From assembly GCA_003645435.1 (NCBI GenBank), contig QNFD01000112.1:1-7813 (forward strand): 7,813 nucleotides of DNA. The letters are read 5' to 3'. Shown here one piece after another: positions 5,910-7,813 of this stretch. The translations under genes and the position numbers were made by a program. This stretch comes from Gammaproteobacteria bacterium (GTDB lineage: Bacteria; Pseudomonadota; Gammaproteobacteria; GCA-001735895). The notes beneath the pieces are model-generated. The model was not told where the DNA came from, searched no databases, and worked only from the letters and a program-made list of their open reading frames with translations. Within the stretch, counting starts at the first letter, position 1. Each line of letters opens with the position of its first letter.

Positions 5910-6854
5910 ATGATTGAAAGCGGATCCAAAACGAGTGCAGATTTAGAAATTGATTTTTTTATCGATGCCCTGTGGTCGCAAAAAGGCCTGGCGCCTTTGA
6001 CCTTGTCCGCTTACCAGCAGGATTTGAAAAATTTTTCTGACTGGTTGCAAAGCCAGGATAATGAATTACGTAACGCCAGCCAGGCAAATATTCAGGGTTA
6101 CCTGTCCCAGCGATTTAGCGCGGGTGCTTCGGCAAGGTCGAATGCGCGCTTATTGTCAACACTAAAGCAGTATTTTCGTCACCTGATTAAATCCGGCGAG
6201 CGCAAGGATAATCCAACTGCGTTAATCAGTGCTCCCAGGGTTCATCAAGTTTTGCCGCAGACCTTAAGCGAACAGGATATCACCAGCCTGTTAGAGGCGC
6301 CCGATGTTGAGACCAAATATGGTCTTAGAGATCGCTGTATGTTTGAGCTGATGTATAGTTCAGGACTCAGGGTCAGTGAGCTTGTGTCATTACAGGTGAA
6401 CCAGGTTAATACCAGGCTCGGCCTGGTGCGACTTACCGGCAAGGGTAACAAGGAGCGAGTCATACCGGTTGGCGAAGAAGCCTTATACTGGCTCTCGCGC
6501 TATATCGAACAATCCCGACCTCAGCTGGTAAAGGACGGGAAGTTGAATGACGCCTTATACCTGTCCAGTCGCGGCACAGCTATAACGCGCCAGGCGTTCT
6601 GGCAGCACGTCAAAAAATATTCCTTAATAGCGGTTATCAAAACCGTATATTCCCCGCATTCGCTGCGGCATGCTTTTGCCACACATTTATTAAATCATGG
6701 CGCCGATCTGCGCAGCGTACAAATGCTGCTCGGGCATAGTAGTTTATCGACGACACAGATTTATACCCATATCGCCCAGGCAAGATTGCAAAGCCTTCAC
6801 GCAACCCACCACCCGCGCGGCGGCATGGTATCCAGTTCCTCATCAAAAAACTAA
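5910..6854 (+). CDS. xerD: Site-specific tyrosine recombinase XerD
   Basis: A cytoplasmic recombinase that, with XerC and under FtsK control, resolves chromosome dimers at dif near the septum. The 314 residues comprise an N-terminal SAM-like core-binding domain (about 12-105) and a C-terminal catalytic domain. All six catalytic residues are present: R154 (SGLRVSEL), K178 (GKGNKER), H250 and R253 (SPHSLRHAFATHLL), H276 (LGHSSLST) and nucleophile Y285 (QIYTH). These sit exactly six residues later than in the 298-residue E. coli XerD. NHGADLRSVQMLLGHSSLSTTQIYTH and the ending LHATHHPRG favour XerD over XerC. A Ser-rich tail of about ten residues extends past the usual end. No other in-frame start lies near. 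The upstream spacer has no convincing Shine-Dalgarno site. XerC is not in the window. Confidence 0.97.
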   Translation: MIESGSKTSADLEIDFFIDALWSQKGLAPLTLSAYQQDLKNFSDWLQSQDNELRNASQANIQGYLSQRFSAGASARSNARLLSTLKQYFRHLIKSGERKDNPTALISAPRVHQVLPQTLSEQDITSLLEAPDVETKYGLRDRCMFELMYSSGLRVSELVSLQVNQVNTRLGLVRLTGKGNKERVIPVGEEALYWLSRYIEQSRPQLVKDGKLNDALYLSSRGTAITRQAFWQHVKKYSLIAVIKTVYSPHSLRHAFATHLLNHGADLRSVQMLLGHSSLSTTQIYTHIAQARLQSLHATHHPRGGMVSSSSSKN

Positions 6855-6892
6855 CTCTCGCTGAGACGCAAGGACATATACGGCAAGTTTCC

Positions 6893-6922
6893 ATGATACT
6901 ACTCGGAAGCAAGGTCTATAAT
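6893..6922 (+). promoter_or_regulatory. Orphan promoter-like sequence downstream of xerD
   Basis: A perfect TATAAT (6917-6922) lies 18 bp after ATGATA (6893-6898), a 4/6 match to TTGACA. Nothing obviously coding lies just downstream except a 29-codon ORF at 6989-7078. It may be a remnant of the promoter for whichever gene followed xerD before hicAB arrived, or a chance match in AT-rich DNA. Confidence 0.3.
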
Positions 6923-7034
6923 CGAGCATAGAGTTAATTTAAATAAATCATAAGTTGTTGAACTCAAGGTAATTTTAAGGTGTGCAAGATGCGAGAAACG
7001 GGGAATAATGTGATTTTTTCAAAAATACATAGGA

Positions 7035-7090
7035 CGCAACCTGCGGTAATTAAATGCCGCAACTTGCGGCACATTTAGGCTGTTATGTGC
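7035..7090. repeat. Cluster of overlapping palindromes upstream of hicA
   Basis: Three overlapping structures are packed here. CGCAACCTGCGG (7035-7046) is repeated with one change as CGCAACTTGCGG (7058-7069), 23 bp start to start. The second copy is the centre of a perfect 17-bp palindrome, TGCCGCAACTTGCGGCA (7055-7071). GCACAT (7069-7074) and ATGTGC (7085-7090) form a third inverted repeat with a 10-base gap. The cluster ends about ten bases before the hicA -35 box, so it could be an operator. It could also be the end of a recombination site. Confidence 0.7.
7081..7090. repeat. Left copy of 10-bp inverted repeat bracketing hicAB
   Basis: TGTTATGTGC here is the exact reverse complement of GCACATAACA at 7711-7720. 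The two copies enclose the hicAB promoter and both genes, and little else. It contains GTTATGT, close to but not matching the integron core-site consensus GTTRRRY. Confidence 0.7.
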
Positions 7091-7100
7091 TTATCTAGAT

Positions 7101-7129
7101 TTTACACATAGTATCAATAATGCTACTAT
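7101..7129 (+). promoter_or_regulatory. hicAB promoter with extended -10 element
   Basis: TTTACA (7101-7106, 5/6 to consensus) is followed after 17 bp by TACTAT (7124-7129), preceded by TGC to make an extended -10 element (TGnTACTAT). The predicted transcription start, seven bases past the -10 box, falls on or next to the A of the hicA ATG (7136). No Shine-Dalgarno site lies between, which fits a leaderless message. Confidence 0.65.
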
Positions 7130-7135
7130 ACCCGA

Positions 7136-7390
7136 ATGAGTGGCATAGCAAAGATCTTGAAGGAAATGAGATCAAATCCCAAAGGGATTAGATTCTCAGA
7201 TCTTAAGAAAGTCTGTGAGCATTACTTTGGGCCACCCCGGCAACATGGCACAAGCCACTGCATTTACAAAACACCCTGGCCAGGTGACCCCAGAGTAAAT
7301 ATCCAGAACCAGAAAGGGAAGGCTAAGCCTTACCAGGTCAGGCAAGTTCTTCTTGCCATAGAAAAAGTAGAGGTAGGTCATGGCTCTTAA
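7136..7390 (+). CDS. hicA: HicA family toxin (mRNA interferase)
   Basis: The toxin of a HicAB type II toxin-antitoxin system: a small double-stranded-RNA-binding-domain-like ribonuclease that cleaves mRNA and is neutralised by HicB. The 84-residue protein has the HicA pattern of an N-terminal helix with FSDLKKVCEHYFG (20-32). The conserved GTSH (38-41) follows, whose H41 is the expected catalytic His, then a beta strand HCIYKTPWPGDPRVNI (41-56) and a C-terminal helix KPYQVRQVLLAIEK (64-77). H41 is kept, so the toxin looks active. The start has no Shine-Dalgarno site and nearly coincides with the predicted transcription start. It overlaps hicB by 11 bp in another frame. Four of its five Arg codons are AGA or AGG, against 6 of 21 in xerD, a small-sample hint of foreign origin. 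Confidence 0.88.
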   Translation: MSGIAKILKEMRSNPKGIRFSDLKKVCEHYFGPPRQHGTSHCIYKTPWPGDPRVNIQNQKGKAKPYQVRQVLLAIEKVEVGHGS

Positions 7391-7709
7391 AGTTGATAAA
7401 TATACATACCGGGTTATGTGGTCCGAAGAAGATCAAGAATATGTCGGGTTATGTTCTGAGTTCCCTGGTCTAAGTTGGCTTAAAGCCAGTCCAGAGGCAG
7501 CTCTGAAAGGTATAAGAGCACTGGTTCAGTCAGCCGTTAAAGACATGATGGAAAATGGAGAACAAATTCCCGAACCAATCTCAGCAAGGAAATTTAGTGG
7601 GAAGTTCATGGTCCGTATTCCACCTGAAGTTCATCGTCATCTCGCCTTGGAAGCAGCGGAATCTGGTGTCAGCTTAAATCGGCTGGCAAGCGCCAAGCTT
7701 GCTCAATGA
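7380..7709 (+). CDS. hicB: HicB family antitoxin with ribbon-helix-helix domain
   Basis: The antitoxin partner of HicA, which blocks the toxin and represses the operon. The 109-residue protein has two parts. The N-terminal partially degraded RNase H-like fold spans about 8-56, with YRVMWSEEDQEYVGLCSEFPGLS followed by the SPEAALKGIRALVQ helix. The C-terminal DNA-binding ribbon-helix-helix segment spans about 72-107, with the strand KFMVRIPPEVH and helices LALEAAESG and SLNRLASAKLA. The pairing of these two domains marks it as the DNA-binding type of HicB rather than a bare inhibitor. A purine-rich AGGTAGG (7371-7377) just before the ATG is a good ribosome binding site lying inside the hicA end. 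The 11-bp overlap implies coupled translation. One base after its stop codon begins the right copy of the 10-bp inverted repeat. Confidence 0.9.
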   Translation: MALKVDKYTYRVMWSEEDQEYVGLCSEFPGLSWLKASPEAALKGIRALVQSAVKDMMENGEQIPEPISARKFSGKFMVRIPPEVHRHLALEAAESGVSLNRLASAKLAQ

Positions 7710-7710
7710 C

Positions 7711-7720
7711 GCACATAACA
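7711..7720. repeat. Right copy of 10-bp inverted repeat bracketing hicAB
   Basis: GCACATAACA is the exact reverse complement of the sequence at 7081-7090 and starts one base after the hicB stop codon. No target-site duplication is visible outside the two copies. No second GTT-type core site occurs before the window ends at 7813, so a complete attC cannot be shown. Confidence 0.7.
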
Positions 7721-7813
7721 CATATGAGCCGTTTCCAGGTCAATAGGCATAAGGAAATTATTTCGATCATTTTCGTGACCGAAATTAAATCACACACAAA
7801 GATCGATCACTTC
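7721..7813. other. Non-coding right end with an imperfect hairpin
   Basis: No gene is visible in these 93 bases. ATTTCG-a-TCA (7760-7769) pairs with TGA-c-CGAAAT (7776-7785) around a six-base TTTTCG loop, with one mismatch. No T-run follows on either strand, so it is not a normal intrinsic terminator. The motif TCGATCA occurs at 7763-7769 and again at 7803-7809. Confidence 0.5.

Larger units (their letters stand above)
6855..7135. other. AT-rich spacer between xerD and hicA
   Basis: A 281-bp stretch with no convincing gene. It holds an orphan promoter-like sequence (6893-6922), a 29-codon ORF preceded by AAGG (6989-7078), a cluster of palindromes (7035-7090) and the hicA promoter (7101-7129). 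The small ORF runs into the palindrome cluster, ends there, and resembles nothing I recognise, so I do not call it a gene. No xerD terminator with a T-run is visible after 6854. Confidence 0.6.

Noticed and set aside
844..6854. Functional pepA-xerD unit for Xer recombination
   Set aside because: PepA is a known Xer accessory factor in E. coli, but the genes are on opposite strands about 3.6 kb apart with unrelated genes between, and no cer- or dif-like site was recognised.
7054..7098. 14-codon ORF starting in the palindrome cluster
   Set aside because: No ribosome binding site, and the sequence is explained by the palindromes.

Overview
The window looks like chromosomal DNA from a gammaproteobacterium of moderate GC content. 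This rests on gene order and protein similarity recalled from known families, not on a search. The core is the conserved block in which pepA-holC-(small ORF) is read leftwards, divergent from lptF-lptG read rightwards. In Pseudomonas and E. coli relatives, valS lies next to this block. Here it would lie just past the left edge, where a good leftward promoter (51-80) can be seen.

Layout. Positions 1-145 are non-coding and hold that promoter. Positions 146-2331 (minus strand) encode pepA (leucyl aminopeptidase), holC (DNA polymerase III chi) and an 88-residue acidic protein of unknown function, as one tight operon. A 192-bp divergent spacer leads to lptF (2524-3618) and lptG (3615-4700), which overlap by ATGA and encode the two inner-membrane subunits of the LptB2FG lipopolysaccharide exporter. 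An RDD-family membrane protein converges on lptG with only 3 bp between the stop codons. Divergent from it is a very lysine-rich, histone H1-like protein (5266-5787) built on eight 7-residue repeats. It has a clear promoter, a Shine-Dalgarno site and a strong intrinsic terminator. xerD (5910-6854) follows with all six tyrosine-recombinase catalytic residues.

The right end (6855-7813) differs in character. A 281-bp AT-rich spacer holds an orphan sigma70-like promoter and nested palindromes. It is followed by a hicA-hicB type II toxin-antitoxin pair on a strong promoter placed so that hicA would be leaderless. A 10-bp inverted repeat (TGTTATGTGC at 7081-7090, GCACATAACA at 7711-7720) brackets the pair tightly, starting one base after the hicB stop codon. 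This resembles the core-site complementarity of an integron gene cassette, but the window ends before a full attC site could be confirmed. The boundary repeat and the repeat-built lysine-rich gene are the most interesting parts; the rest is ordinary housekeeping DNA.

How the genes relate: LptF/LptG act in outer-membrane biogenesis, HolC in replication and XerD in chromosome dimer resolution. PepA is a peptidase that in E. coli also serves as a DNA-binding accessory factor for Xer recombination. The lysine-rich protein probably binds nucleic acid, and HicAB is a self-regulated mRNA-interferase module of the accessory genome.
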